From Haloglycomyces albus DSM 45210 (GTDB lineage: Bacteria; Actinomycetota; Actinomycetes; Mycobacteriales; Micromonosporaceae): 64,000 nt of DNA. Of the stretch, positions 55,867-64,000 are shown in pieces (within the stretch, counting starts at the first letter, position 1; every line of letters begins with the position of its first letter). The notes under the pieces were generated by a model. That model did no database searches. It saw only the letters and a program-made list of their open reading frames with translations, and was not told where the DNA came from. Position numbers and translations under genes: made by a program. The stretch is taken from the NCBI RefSeq assembly GCF_000527155.1, contig NZ_AZUQ01000001.1:1671615-1735614 (forward strand), in the 5' to 3' direction.

Positions 55867-55895
55867 CAGCTAAGGAGCATGACGGCGCGAAACAT
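55848..55895 (-). CDS. leuA leader peptide (15 residues)
   Basis: Frame MFRAVMLLSCRSEAN ending TAG in the loop of the attenuator hairpin. It has adjacent Leu codons CTC CTT eight and seven codons before the stop region. Translation stalling at these codons would change folding of the downstream hairpin. Only two Leu codons is modest, so the assignment rests on position and the hairpin. Confidence 0.5.
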   Translation of the reverse strand: MFRAVMLLSCRSEAN

Positions 55896-55981
55896 GATGG
55901 ACCCGATGATAGGCCGACCACATGGTGAGAAGACGGCGGGGGTGGGTACCGCCTGTTCATCTCAAAAAATGAGATAAAATC

Positions 55982-56743
55982 TCATTCGTCCGTTTCGGGG
56001 TCGGTCTCCTCGTCCGGCTCTTCCTCGGACTCCTCACTATCGTCGTCTTCCGCGTCGTCCTCGTCGTCATCCTCCGGCTCTTCGGGCTTTTCCCTGGGGA
56101 CGGGATCACCGTCGACTATCTCGCCGGGCAACTCCACCGTCTCGAGAACACCGTCGACCTCTTTCGTGCGATCCAAGGACCCGAACGTATCGACCGTTAC
56201 CGACTCAATCTGGGAATTCTCGTCAAAACACCAGGTGCCTTCGGGAATGGGAGTGTCCACGACCGCCGTGGAGCCGGTCAGTACAAAACACCCGTCCTCC
56301 TCGCCGACGACATAGGGGGAGTGCTGATCGGCCAAAATCGGCAACCAGGAGATAAAGGGCTTTTCGACCTTAGGGTCCAATTCGTCGGGAATGGCTCCGG
56401 TAATCGAGGCGATTTTCACACATTGATTCTCCGGCTCGTACCGACACTGATAAAAACCCCCGGTCGTCCAGGCATACGAGACGTCAATATCGCCTTCATG
56501 TCCCCATCCGTCGACCCGGATCATCCAGGTTCCGTCTTTGGCCAGGTCAACCATGACACGACTGCCCTCCGACCACTCGTATTCGGCACTGTAACGGGCA
56601 TCGAGGGATTCGGTCGCCGCCGAGGTCAGCGCCGTTCGAGGGCTCTCCACCCGATCGGGGTCCGGAGGTTCCTCCTCGGTGGCCGTCGTCGACGAACACC
56701 CCGCTAGTATCGTGATGAGAAACACTGAAAAAACTCGTCTCAT
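55982..56743 (-). CDS. Lipoprotein with acidic C-terminal tail
   Basis: 253 residues. Signal peptide RRVFSVFLITILAGC with lipobox LAGC (Cys 16). The middle (about 40-200) resembles LppX/LprG-like or other actinobacterial secreted beta-rich domains, with Cys pairs (CRYEPENQCVK, CFVLTG, WCFDE). Residues about 205-253 are almost entirely D and E with Pro. No known family is certain. Its stop codon is inside a TGAGAT/ATCTCA hairpin followed by T6, a small terminator. Confidence 0.7.
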   Translation of the reverse strand: MRRVFSVFLITILAGCSSTTATEEEPPDPDRVESPRTALTSAATESLDARYSAEYEWSEGSRVMVDLAKDGTWMIRVDGWGHEGDIDVSYAWTTGGFYQCRYEPENQCVKIASITGAIPDELDPKVEKPFISWLPILADQHSPYVVGEEDGCFVLTGSTAVVDTPIPEGTWCFDENSQIESVTVDTFGSLDRTKEVDGVLETVELPGEIVDGDPVPREKPEEPEDDDEDDAEDDDSEESEEEPDEETDPETDE

Positions 56744-56879
56744 AAGCTCCGCCCTGTGATGACAACTAGTCCTGGCTCATACAATCTGGCAGCACACAGC
56801 TTGCCACGGTTAAGGTATATACGCTGCCAAGTTGCGGCACGACACAGCACCCGAGACCAAAGAATATGAGGTGAACCCC

Positions 56880-58145
56880 GTGGCGCTTGTCGTACAGAAA
56901 TACGGTGGATCGTCAGTTGAGAACGCCACCAGGATAAAGCGCGTCGCCGAACGGATCGTCGCGACCCGAAAGGCCGGCAACGACGTAGTCGTCGTTGTGT
57001 CAGCCATGGGTGACACCACCGATGAGCTACTGGACCTGGCCGACGACGTATCGCCGGTGCCCGAACCACGCGAACTCGACATGCTCGTGACCGCGGGTGA
57101 GCGCATATCCATGTCGCTTCTGGCCATGGCCATCAACGATCTCGGATTTCAGGCCCGTTCCTTCACCGGTTCCCAGGCCGGCATGCTGACCACCGCCGCC
57201 CACGGTGACGCCCGCATTATCGACGTGACACCCGGGAGAATTCAAAGCTCACTCGACGAGGGATACATAACCATCGTGGCGGGCTTCCAAGGCGTCAGCC
57301 CCGACACGAAGGCGATCACCTCGCTCGGTCGCGGCGGATCCGACGTCACTGCGGTGGCGCTCGCGTCCGCGATGGAAGCCGACGTCTGCGAGATCTACTC
57401 CGACGTCGACGGCGTGTACACGGCGGACCCGCGCATCGTCCCCGATGCCAAGAAGCTCGATACCGTCACCTTCGAAGAAATGCTCGAACTAGCGGCCTCC
57501 GGAGCAAAAATCCTATATCTCCGCAGCGTCGAATATGCCCGCCGCTATGGCATACCGCTGCACGTGCGTTCGTCTTACTCAACCAAACCCGGAACCATTG
57601 TTGCGGGACACATGGAGGATCTACCAGTGGAACAAGCTCTCATCAGCGGAGTCGCACACGATCGTTCGGAAGCCAAGGTGACCGTCACGAACGTACCGGA
57701 CAAACCGGGCGCGGCGGCCTCGATCTTCCAGATCATCGCCGATGGGGAAATCGACATCGACATGATCGTGCAGAACGTCTCCACCACCGGAAACGGTCAC
57801 ACCGACATCTCGTTCACCCTACCGAAGGCCGACGGCCGCAAAGCCATCGAACAGCTGCGCAAGCGTCAAGACGAACTGGGCTACGGCAAAGTCATCTACG
57901 ATGAGAACGTCGGCAAACTGTCACTGGTCGGAGCCGGTATGCGCTCGCACCCCGGTGTGACGGCCACCTTCTGTAAGGCCCTGTCCGACGCGGGCGTCAA
58001 CATCGAAATCATCTCCACCTCGGAGATCCGGATTTCCGTCGTCTGCCGTGACACCGACCTGAACGAAGCCGTCGCCGCCGTCCACGAGGCCTTTGACCTC
58101 GGTGGCGATGAGGAAGCCGTCGTCTACGCCGGAACCGGCCGATAG
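56880..58145 (+). CDS. lysC: Aspartokinase
   Basis: 421 residues from a GTG at 56880 with GAGGTGA upstream; an earlier TTG-type start adds 16 unconserved residues. [20 protein letters not shown] is the nucleotide site; [11 protein letters not shown] and [15 protein letters not shown] are kinase motifs. Two ACT domains form the C-terminal third (about 265-415). It phosphorylates aspartate for Lys/Thr/Met synthesis. An ATG at 57612 ([13 protein letters not shown]) corresponds to the internal start that produces a separate beta subunit in several actinobacteria. asd follows 10 bp later. Confidence 0.95.
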   Translation: MALVVQKYGGSSVENATRIKRVAERIVATRKAGNDVVVVVSAMGDTTDELLDLADDVSPVPEPRELDMLVTAGERISMSLLAMAINDLGFQARSFTGSQAGMLTTAAHGDARIIDVTPGRIQSSLDEGYITIVAGFQGVSPDTKAITSLGRGGSDVTAVALASAMEADVCEIYSDVDGVYTADPRIVPDAKKLDTVTFEEMLELAASGAKILYLRSVEYARRYGIPLHVRSSYSTKPGTIVAGHMEDLPVEQALISGVAHDRSEAKVTVTNVPDKPGAAASIFQIIADGEIDIDMIVQNVSTTGNGHTDISFTLPKADGRKAIEQLRKRQDELGYGKVIYDENVGKLSLVGAGMRSHPGVTATFCKALSDAGVNIEIISTSEIRISVVCRDTDLNEAVAAVHEAFDLGGDEEAVVYAGTGR

Positions 58146-58155
58146 GAGTAACACC

Positions 58156-59217
58156 ATGTCGAAGAAGCTTAATCTGGCCATTGTCGGTGCCACCGGTGTC
58201 GTCGGCTCCATGATGCGTGACCTCATCGCCGAAGAGCGCGACAACTGGGGTGAGATCCGACTGATCGCCTCGGCCCGCTCGGCGGGTAAACAATTGAACG
58301 TCGGCGACGAGACCATCGAGGTCCAGGCGATCAGCCCGGAGGCCTTCGAAGGAATCGACATTGCCCACTTCGACCTACCCGACGAGGTCAGTGCCGAATG
58401 GGTACCGGTCGCCGCCGAAAAGGGCGCGATCGTCATCGACAAGAGCGCGTACTTCCGCATGGTCGACGACGTGCCGCTCGTGGCTCCTGAAGCCAACCCG
58501 GAGGCCGTACGCGAACGTCCGCGCAACATCATCGCCAACGCCAACTGCACGACCTTGACCCTCGTGCCCGCCATCGCCGCTCTGCACCGGGAATACGGCC
58601 TCGAGTCCATGTCGGTCTCGTCGTACCAAGCGGCCAGCGGTTCGGGTAAGGCCGGACTGGAGGCGCTGTACGACCAGGTCAACGCGACCACCCCCGCCAA
58701 CGGGATCGGTACGCGGCCCGACGACGTCCGTGCTCAGCTGGGCGAGGAATACAACGAGCCCTTCGGTGCGCCTCTGGCCTGGAACGTGGTTCCCAAGGTC
58801 GGTGGCTGGAAAGACGGTGGCTGGACGTCGGAGGAGCTGAAGGTCCGCAACGAATCCCGCAAGATTCTGAGCCTGCCGAACTTGAAGGTCGCGTCCACTT
58901 GTGTCCGCGTGCCCGTGGCGGTGGGTCACGCCCAAGCGGTCCACGCCACCTTCGGCCAGGACGTCAGCGCCGACGACGCGCGTGCTCTTCTGGAAAAGGC
59001 TCCGGGCGTCACCGTGGTGGACGACCCGTCGACCTCGCAGTTCCCCACGTCGATCGACGTGGCCGGCAAGCGGGGCATCGTGGTCGGCCGTATTCGTCAG
59101 TCGCTGGACTTCCCCAACTCGCTGGAGTTCTTCGTCATCGGCGACAACCTGCTCAAGGGCGCGGCGCTCAATTCCATCGAGATCGCCGACCTGGTTCGTA
59201 AGGAACTGACCGAGTAG
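58156..59217 (+). CDS. asd: Aspartate-semialdehyde dehydrogenase
   Basis: 353 residues. NADP-binding AIVGATGVVGSMM at the start, catalytic Cys in ANANCTTLTLVP (about residue 133), SSYQAASGSGKAG and C-terminal FFVIGDNLLKGAALNSIEIA. It reduces aspartyl phosphate, the product of the upstream aspartokinase. AGGAG-type site upstream of ATG. Confidence 0.95.
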   Translation: MSKKLNLAIVGATGVVGSMMRDLIAEERDNWGEIRLIASARSAGKQLNVGDETIEVQAISPEAFEGIDIAHFDLPDEVSAEWVPVAAEKGAIVIDKSAYFRMVDDVPLVAPEANPEAVRERPRNIIANANCTTLTLVPAIAALHREYGLESMSVSSYQAASGSGKAGLEALYDQVNATTPANGIGTRPDDVRAQLGEEYNEPFGAPLAWNVVPKVGGWKDGGWTSEELKVRNESRKILSLPNLKVASTCVRVPVAVGHAQAVHATFGQDVSADDARALLEKAPGVTVVDDPSTSQFPTSIDVAGKRGIVVGRIRQSLDFPNSLEFFVIGDNLLKGAALNSIEIADLVRKELTE

Positions 59218-59237
59218 TCGAGACGAACCCATCTCAA

Positions 59238-59272
59238 TGTTGCCAGGCTCAGAATTCTTGGGCCTGGCAACA
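59238..59272 (+). terminator. Terminator after lysC-asd
   Basis: TGTTGCCAGGC (59238-59248) pairs perfectly with GCCTGGCAACA (59262-59272), then ATTGTTT. Lies 20 bp after the asd stop. Confidence 0.88.
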
Positions 59273-59307
59273 ATTGTTTGAACTTCCGGGGCCGTTAAAC
59301 TGAAAGG

Positions 59308-60720
59308 GTGAGCTTGCGACTATATGACACCGGGACCCGATCTGTACGCGACTTCCAACCTCGCCTCGAGGGGAGAGTGGGGATCTACCTCTGTGGGCTC
59401 ACCGTCCAAGGACCCCCGCACATCGGCCACCTGCGCTCAGGCGTCTCCTACGACGTTCTGATCAACTGGCTGCGTCATCTCGGGTACGACGTCACATACG
59501 TGCGCAACATTACCGACATCGACGACAAGATCCTGACGCGCGAAACCGAACAGGGTCGCCACTGGTGGGCCATCGCCTATGAAAACGAGCGTGCTCTGAA
59601 CCGCGACTACGCCGCACTCGGCGTGCGAGCACCGACGTACGAACCGCGCGCGACCGGTCACATGACCGAAATGATCTCGCTGATCTCCGAACTTCTCGAA
59701 AAAGGACACGCCTACGTCACGTGGAACGGCGACGTGTACTTCTCCGTGGCGTCGTGGAACGAGTACGGCGCGCTGTCCCATCGTCGCCCCGAGGACGTGC
59801 AGTCCTCACCCGACACCGGTGACAAGCAGGATCCACGCGACTTCGCTCTCTGGAAGGGCTACAAGGAAGGCGAACCGGCCGACGCATGCTGGAACTCGCC
59901 GTGGGGCTACGGACGCCCCGGCTGGCACATCGAATGCTCGGCCATGTCACGCCGCTACCTCGGCGACGGATTCGACATCCACGGTGGTGGAGTCGACATC
60001 ATGTTCCCGCACCACGAAAACGAAATGGCGCAAAGCCACGCGGCCGGTCTACCGTTCACCGCCTTCTGGGTTCATAACGGAATGCTCAATCTCTCCGGCA
60101 GCAAGATGAGTAAGTCCGTCGGCAATACGTTGTCGGTGACCGCATTGGCCGAAAAGGGCTTCCGCCCGGTCGATATTCGCTACTACCTGGTCAGCGCGCA
60201 TTACCGCAGTCCGCTCGAGTATCACGACGAAAGCCTCAAAGAGGCCGCGGCCGCCTATGACCGCATCGCCAACTACGTGCGGCGCGCCGCCGAAGCGCTC
60301 GGTGAGGACAAAACCGACCCCGAGCAGGCCACCACCCCGATCCTCTGCGCCGACTTCGTCAACGCCATGGACGACGACCTCAACACCCCCATGGCCCTGG
60401 CCGCCGTCCACGATCAGATTCGCGAAGGGAATGCCGCCCTGGACGCGAAGAACCTGGAAGCAGCCGAGAGCGTGGCGGTCGGCGTCCGGTTCATGCTAAA
60501 GTTGCTCGGCCTCGACCCCCTAGATCCGCATTGGAACGAACCCGCAGACGCGAAGGGATCGGGGGCGCTGGACGCTCTGGTTTCCATTGCTCTACAGCAA
60601 CGCAGCGACGCCCGGAAACGCAAAGACTTCGCTGCGGCCGACGCGATCCGCGACCAACTGTCGGAAGCCGGAATCCTCGTCAAAGACACGCCCCAGGGGC
60701 CAACCTGGACCACACAGTAA
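59308..60720 (+). CDS. cysS: Cysteine--tRNA ligase
   Basis: 470 residues with a GTG start. Class I motifs PHIGHLRSG (HIGH) and KMSKSVGNT (KMSKS). Zinc ligand Cys in [15 protein letters not shown], plus [14 protein letters not shown] and [10 protein letters not shown] full-length anticodon-binding C-terminus (about 320-470) distinguishes it from the shorter mycothiol enzyme MshC. Followed by rlmB with an 18-bp gap, a conserved pair. Confidence 0.95.
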   Translation: MSLRLYDTGTRSVRDFQPRLEGRVGIYLCGLTVQGPPHIGHLRSGVSYDVLINWLRHLGYDVTYVRNITDIDDKILTRETEQGRHWWAIAYENERALNRDYAALGVRAPTYEPRATGHMTEMISLISELLEKGHAYVTWNGDVYFSVASWNEYGALSHRRPEDVQSSPDTGDKQDPRDFALWKGYKEGEPADACWNSPWGYGRPGWHIECSAMSRRYLGDGFDIHGGGVDIMFPHHENEMAQSHAAGLPFTAFWVHNGMLNLSGSKMSKSVGNTLSVTALAEKGFRPVDIRYYLVSAHYRSPLEYHDESLKEAAAAYDRIANYVRRAAEALGEDKTDPEQATTPILCADFVNAMDDDLNTPMALAAVHDQIREGNAALDAKNLEAAESVAVGVRFMLKLLGLDPLDPHWNEPADAKGSGALDALVSIALQQRSDARKRKDFAAADAIRDQLSEAGILVKDTPQGPTWTTQ

Positions 60721-60738
60721 TTCGAAGGGACATCGACC

Positions 60739-61740
60739 GTGGCTAATTCGAAACCACGCCGAAGCGGCCAAGCCAATAAGGGCAAGTCCGGTTTCGGAAG
60801 AGGCACCGGAGGCCAGAAAAAGGGCCTTCAGGGGAAAGGTCGTACGCTCAAAGCCGATCAGCGGCCTTGGCACAAGAAATACTCCGGTGAGGACAAGCCG
60901 CAGCGCACGCAATGGAAACAGAGCAAAGAACGCGCTAAGGCCGCCTCCCAAGGACGCACGAGCCGAATCGGGCAGGCCAAGACGCGCGACCACCGCGACG
61001 AGGGCCCGGAGCTTCTGCTGGGCCGTAACCCCGTGGTGGAGGCGCTGCGCTCCAAAGTTCCGGCTCGGGTGCTGTACGTGGCCTTCGGTACGCACCTGGA
61101 CGAACGCATTGCCGAAGCCGTGCGGATCGCCCAGAACCGCGACGTGGCCGTCAAGGAACTGGCCCGCCGCGATCTCGACCGCAAAGCCCAGAACTCGATG
61201 CACCAAGGCGTGGCTCTCGAAGTCGAACCGTACGAATACGCCGACCTCGTCAAACTGCTCCACGACGCCAAATCGGGACCGCGTGCCCCACTGCTGGTCG
61301 CGCTCGACGGAGTCACCGATCCGCGCAACCTCGGGGCGATCATCCGGTCCACCGCCGCCTTCGGCGGCGACGGGCTCCTCATCCCGTCCCGGCGAGCCGC
61401 CTCGGTCACCGCCGTAGCCTGGCGTACCAGCGCCGGAGCCGCCGCCCGGCTTCCGGTCGCCAAAATCGTCAACCTGACCAACACCATCAAGGACCTCCAA
61501 TCGGAGGGCTACATGGCCGTCGCCCTCGACTCCGCGGGCGACGAGGACGTCTTCAATCTCACCGCCGCCGATGAGCCCTTGGTGCTCGTCGTCGGCGACG
61601 AAGGCAAAGGCGTATCGCGCCTCGTAGCGCAGACCTGCGACTTCCGGGCCACCATTCCCATCGCTTCAGAGATCGAGTCACTGAACGCCTCAGTGGCAGC
61701 GTCCGTAGCACTCGCCGAAACCACACGGCAGCGAAGCTGA
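60739..61740 (+). CDS. rlmB: 23S rRNA 2'-O-methyltransferase RlmB (SpoU family)
   Basis: 333 residues from GTG, GAAGGGA upstream. A long basic Gly/Lys/Arg-rich N-terminus (about 1-90) precedes the L30e-like substrate-binding domain (LLLGRNPVVEAL) and the SPOUT domain with DGVTDPRNLGAIIRSTAAFG, VLVVGDEGKGVS and IPIASEIESLNASVAASVAL. RlmB methylates G2251 of 23S rRNA (E. coli numbering). The downstream gap holds a repeat unit like those after recR. Confidence 0.9.
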   Translation: MANSKPRRSGQANKGKSGFGRGTGGQKKGLQGKGRTLKADQRPWHKKYSGEDKPQRTQWKQSKERAKAASQGRTSRIGQAKTRDHRDEGPELLLGRNPVVEALRSKVPARVLYVAFGTHLDERIAEAVRIAQNRDVAVKELARRDLDRKAQNSMHQGVALEVEPYEYADLVKLLHDAKSGPRAPLLVALDGVTDPRNLGAIIRSTAAFGGDGLLIPSRRAASVTAVAWRTSAGAAARLPVAKIVNLTNTIKDLQSEGYMAVALDSAGDEDVFNLTAADEPLVLVVGDEGKGVSRLVAQTCDFRATIPIASEIESLNASVAASVALAETTRQRS

Positions 61741-62222
61741 CCGCTCAGCCGCTCCACAGCACGTTGTCTAGCGGTGTTCTCAGAACCCCGCGTGCGTGAG
61801 CACGCGTGGAACCTGAGAACTCCACTATTCAACGCACTGTGAACCGCCTGAGCTCCTAGCCAGCTCTACCGCCGCTGCACTTGCGCCTGTGGCGCTTCGT
61901 TCGCGGCTCGCCGGTTGGCTCGTCCCTGGGGATAGTGGGGTGGTTGAGCTCTATTGGAAGCGCGAGCAGCTCTATGGCGGCTTTGTACTGAAGCACTTGC
62001 GGTCGGCCGGCCAGTCGGTAGTTTGTGGATATCCCCCGGTCGGTCTTGAGCGCGTCAACCGATCCGTATCGCCTGGTTTAGACCGGTGTGGTGTAGGTCC
62101 AGGTGTGCTTGGCGGCTTCGATTTGCGCCTCGTCGTTGTGTGTGAAGATCTCGTTGACAGCGACGTCAAACCGAGTGGCACTCGTTGCGGTGCTCTGGAC
62201 GGGATGTCCTAACCTGATACTC
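61741..62222. repeat. Intergenic region with dispersed hairpin repeat copies
   Basis: No gene supported. 61847-61876 is identical over 30 bp to 44212-44241, and 61903-61932 is identical over 30 bp to 44358-44387, making this unit a mosaic of units 1 and 2 of the recR cluster. A weaker partial copy with GCAGCTCTA lies at about 61966-61980. The promoter of the Hsp70-like gene must lie in the right part. Confidence 0.7.
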
Positions 62223-64000
62223 ATGTCTCCCGGTTACCTTCTCAGCGTTGATCTCGGTACGTCGCACACCGTTGCCGTTATCCAGTGGCCTGACGGGCGT
62301 ACGCGTCCGTTGTTGTTTGACGGCTCGCCCATCATGCCGTCGTCGATCTTTCTCGACCAGGCGGGCACGCTGCATACCGGGCGGGACGCCGAAGCGATGG
62401 CGGCGGCCGAGCCGGAACGATACGAACCCAACCCCAAACAACGCATCAACGACGGGTTCATCCTGCTGGCAGAGCGTGATATTTCGGTCGCGCAGGCGTT
62501 TGCCGGGATTTTGCGGCGGGTTGCCTCAGCGGCGGTCGAGTCGGTCGGGTCTCTGCCGGCGACGGTGTTGACCTGCCCGGCCGAATGGGGCGAGCGGCGG
62601 CGCGCGGTGTTGCAGGACGCGGCCGCGGCGGCGGGGTATCCGCCCGTGCAGATCGTGCCCGAACCGGTCGGGGCGGCCTATTATTACGCCGATCGCCTCG
62701 ACCATCCCGTCGAGGCCGGGCAGGCGTTGGCGGTGTTCGACTTCGGCGGCGGCACCCTCGACATCGCCGTGGTCGCCCCCGACGGTACGGGTGGCTTCCG
62801 CGTCGTCTCCGAGGGTGGGTTGGCCGATCTCGGTGGCTTGGATGTGGACGCGGCGTTGGTGGAGCATTTGGGGGCCACCGTCGCCGACAGTCACCCCGAG
62901 GCGTGGAAGACGCTGCAGCATCCCTCCAGCCCGGTGGAGCTGCGCGACCGGCGGACACTGTGGAAGGACGTGCGAGGCGCCAAGGAGATGCTGTCGCGCT
63001 CCTCGGTAGCACCGATTACCATCCCCGGAGTCGATCAGGCGTTTCATTTGACGCGGGCGGAGTTGGACCAGCTCGCTCGGCCACTCCTGGCACGGGGTGC
63101 GGGTGAGTTGAAGCGGGTATTGACCGCCTCAGGTTACGGTCCTCATCAGATTGCCGGTGTGTTTCTGGTGGGTGGATCATCGCGCCTGCCATTGGTAATA
63201 CAGGTACTACAAGAACAGGTCGCCATCGCGCCCACAGTCCTGGAACAACCGGAATTGCCCGTCTCCGAAGGCGCGATACGAGCCGTCCAGGCCAAGCAGC
63301 GGGTCCAGTCGCCACCGCAGTCCCCACCGGCACCAACACCACAACCACAACCGTCCCCTGGGCAGGGTCCGGCGACGCCGGAGGCGGGCCTGTCGCCGCA
63401 ACAGTCTCTGCCACCCCAAACCCCGCCGCCACCGGCGGGTGATCAGACCTACCCCATCCCCGCGGCTGCGCCGCGTAAGAAGGGCCGTAAGTGGCTGTAC
63501 GCGGCGATCGCGGTCGTCGCCGTCGCCGCCATCGCCACACCCTTGGCGTTTTTCCTACTGCGGGAGCAGTACGTGCAGCGTCCGTTTGTTTCGCTGGAGA
63601 CCGTCGGCGACACCATCGCCTATAAATCCGACGACGTCGATGCCAATGACGTCGATGTGCGTGGCGATACCGCCTACGTGTCGTATGTGGAAGACGAGGG
63701 CGGACCCAACGACCGCGACGTCCTCTATCTACAGGCCATCGACGTGACCACCGGGAAAGTCCTATGGGAAACCGACGATAAAATCAATGCTCGTGATTGG
63801 AACGGAATGTTCACGGGGAACGGGATGGTCGTGACTCGGCATTCCTATTACGAAACGGGCGAGTGCTGTGACACGGTTTATGACTGGCGTTTTGTGGATG
63901 CGTCAAACGGCGAACTGCGCAACACCGTGACGGTTACGCATGAAGCGGGGCGGAGACTCAATGACAATATGATCGCGGCCAAGGAGGACAGGTCCGAGTT
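62223..64000 (+). CDS. Hsp70-like ATPase fused to TM and propeller domain (partial)
   Basis: The frame from ATG 62223 continues beyond the window (592 codons seen). The N-terminal actin-like ATPase is DnaK-like: LLSVDLGTSHTVAVIQW (phosphate 1), a VPEPVGAAYYYADRL segment, FDFGGGTLDIAVV (phosphate 2) and GVFLVGGSSRLPLV. The Hsp70 substrate domain is absent. Instead a Pro/Gln-rich linker (about 360-420), one TM helix (about 425-450, KWLYAAIAVVAVAAIATPLA) and an external PQQ/beta-propeller-like region (DVTTGKVLWETDD) follow. The role is unknown. Confidence 0.82.
   Translation, partial: MSPGYLLSVDLGTSHTVAVIQWPDGRTRPLLFDGSPIMPSSIFLDQAGTLHTGRDAEAMAAAEPERYEPNPKQRINDGFILLAERDISVAQAFAGILRRVASAAVESVGSLPATVLTCPAEWGERRRAVLQDAAAAAGYPPVQIVPEPVGAAYYYADRLDHPVEAGQALAVFDFGGGTLDIAVVAPDGTGGFRVVSEGGLADLGGLDVDAALVEHLGATVADSHPEAWKTLQHPSSPVELRDRRTLWKDVRGAKEMLSRSSVAPITIPGVDQAFHLTRAELDQLARPLLARGAGELKRVLTASGYGPHQIAGVFLVGGSSRLPLVIQVLQEQVAIAPTVLEQPELPVSEGAIRAVQAKQRVQSPPQSPPAPTPQPQPSPGQGPATPEAGLSPQQSLPPQTPPPPAGDQTYPIPAAAPRKKGRKWLYAAIAVVAVAAIATPLAFFLLREQYVQRPFVSLETVGDTIAYKSDDVDANDVDVRGDTAYVSYVEDEGGPNDRDVLYLQAIDVTTGKVLWETDDKINARDWNGMFTGNGMVVTRHSYYETGECCDTVYDWRFVDASNGELRNTVTVTHEAGRRLNDNMIAAKEDRSE

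Overview
The window reads as chromosome of a medium-to-high-GC actinobacterium. Support comes from GTG starts, a regX3-senX3-gpmA cluster, XRE/DUF397 and AICE gene families, an aspartokinase of about 421 residues followed directly by asd, and dnaX-ybaB-recR synteny. The family-level placement is only inference: the mix of genes would suit a Glycomycetaceae-like organism. Most of the window is housekeeping.

Layout. 0.1-8.6 kb holds mscL, membrane proteins, an MFS pump with a divergent TetR regulator, a SpoU methyltransferase and a copper ATPase preceded by two CsoR-type palindromes. 8.7-20 kb holds an XRE/DUF397 pair, a hairpin-rich convergent gap, a Na+/drug-type ABC exporter, regX3-senX3-gpmA, galE, trpS and an acidic protein built of ten 13-residue DxDGDG repeats. 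20-26 kb holds an SF1 helicase with an unknown partner, a TIGR01777 epimerase and two small redox proteins.

26.28-38.01 kb is an integrated actinomycete integrative and conjugative element (AICE) in tRNA-Ser(GGA), bounded by identical 172-bp direct repeats. It carries integrase, excisionase, a RepSA-type initiator, a DUF2637/Spd-like membrane protein, a TraB/FtsK translocase, a run of small genes and an SCO3933-like regulator. Its right end has an AT-richer regulatory block: an HTH sensor protein coupled to a PP2C phosphatase, and a convergent PIN-like toxin/antitoxin pair. SRP RNA and tRNA-Thr follow just outside it.

38.6-44.1 kb holds a MerR/aldo-keto reductase pair with a classic 19-bp-spacer promoter, a sterol-desaturase-type enzyme, dnaX, ybaB and recR. 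A dispersed hairpin repeat family occupies the gap after recR and reappears after rlmB. 44.8-52.4 kb is a complete peptide-type ABC importer with two paralogous binding lipoproteins. 52.4-64 kb holds leuA (attenuator upstream, native stop apparently lost), a NUDIX protein, a DUF2568 protein, lysC-asd, cysS, rlmB and the start of an Hsp70-TM-propeller fusion that runs off the end.

Most noteworthy: the AICE control block; duplicated leader micro-ORFs inside the AICE; the missing usable start codon of the Rep gene; leuA read-through across two genes on the other strand; the mosaic hairpin repeat family; and a five-hairpin intergenic region at 10.5-10.7 kb. All functional assignments rest on motif recognition by eye; no database search was run.
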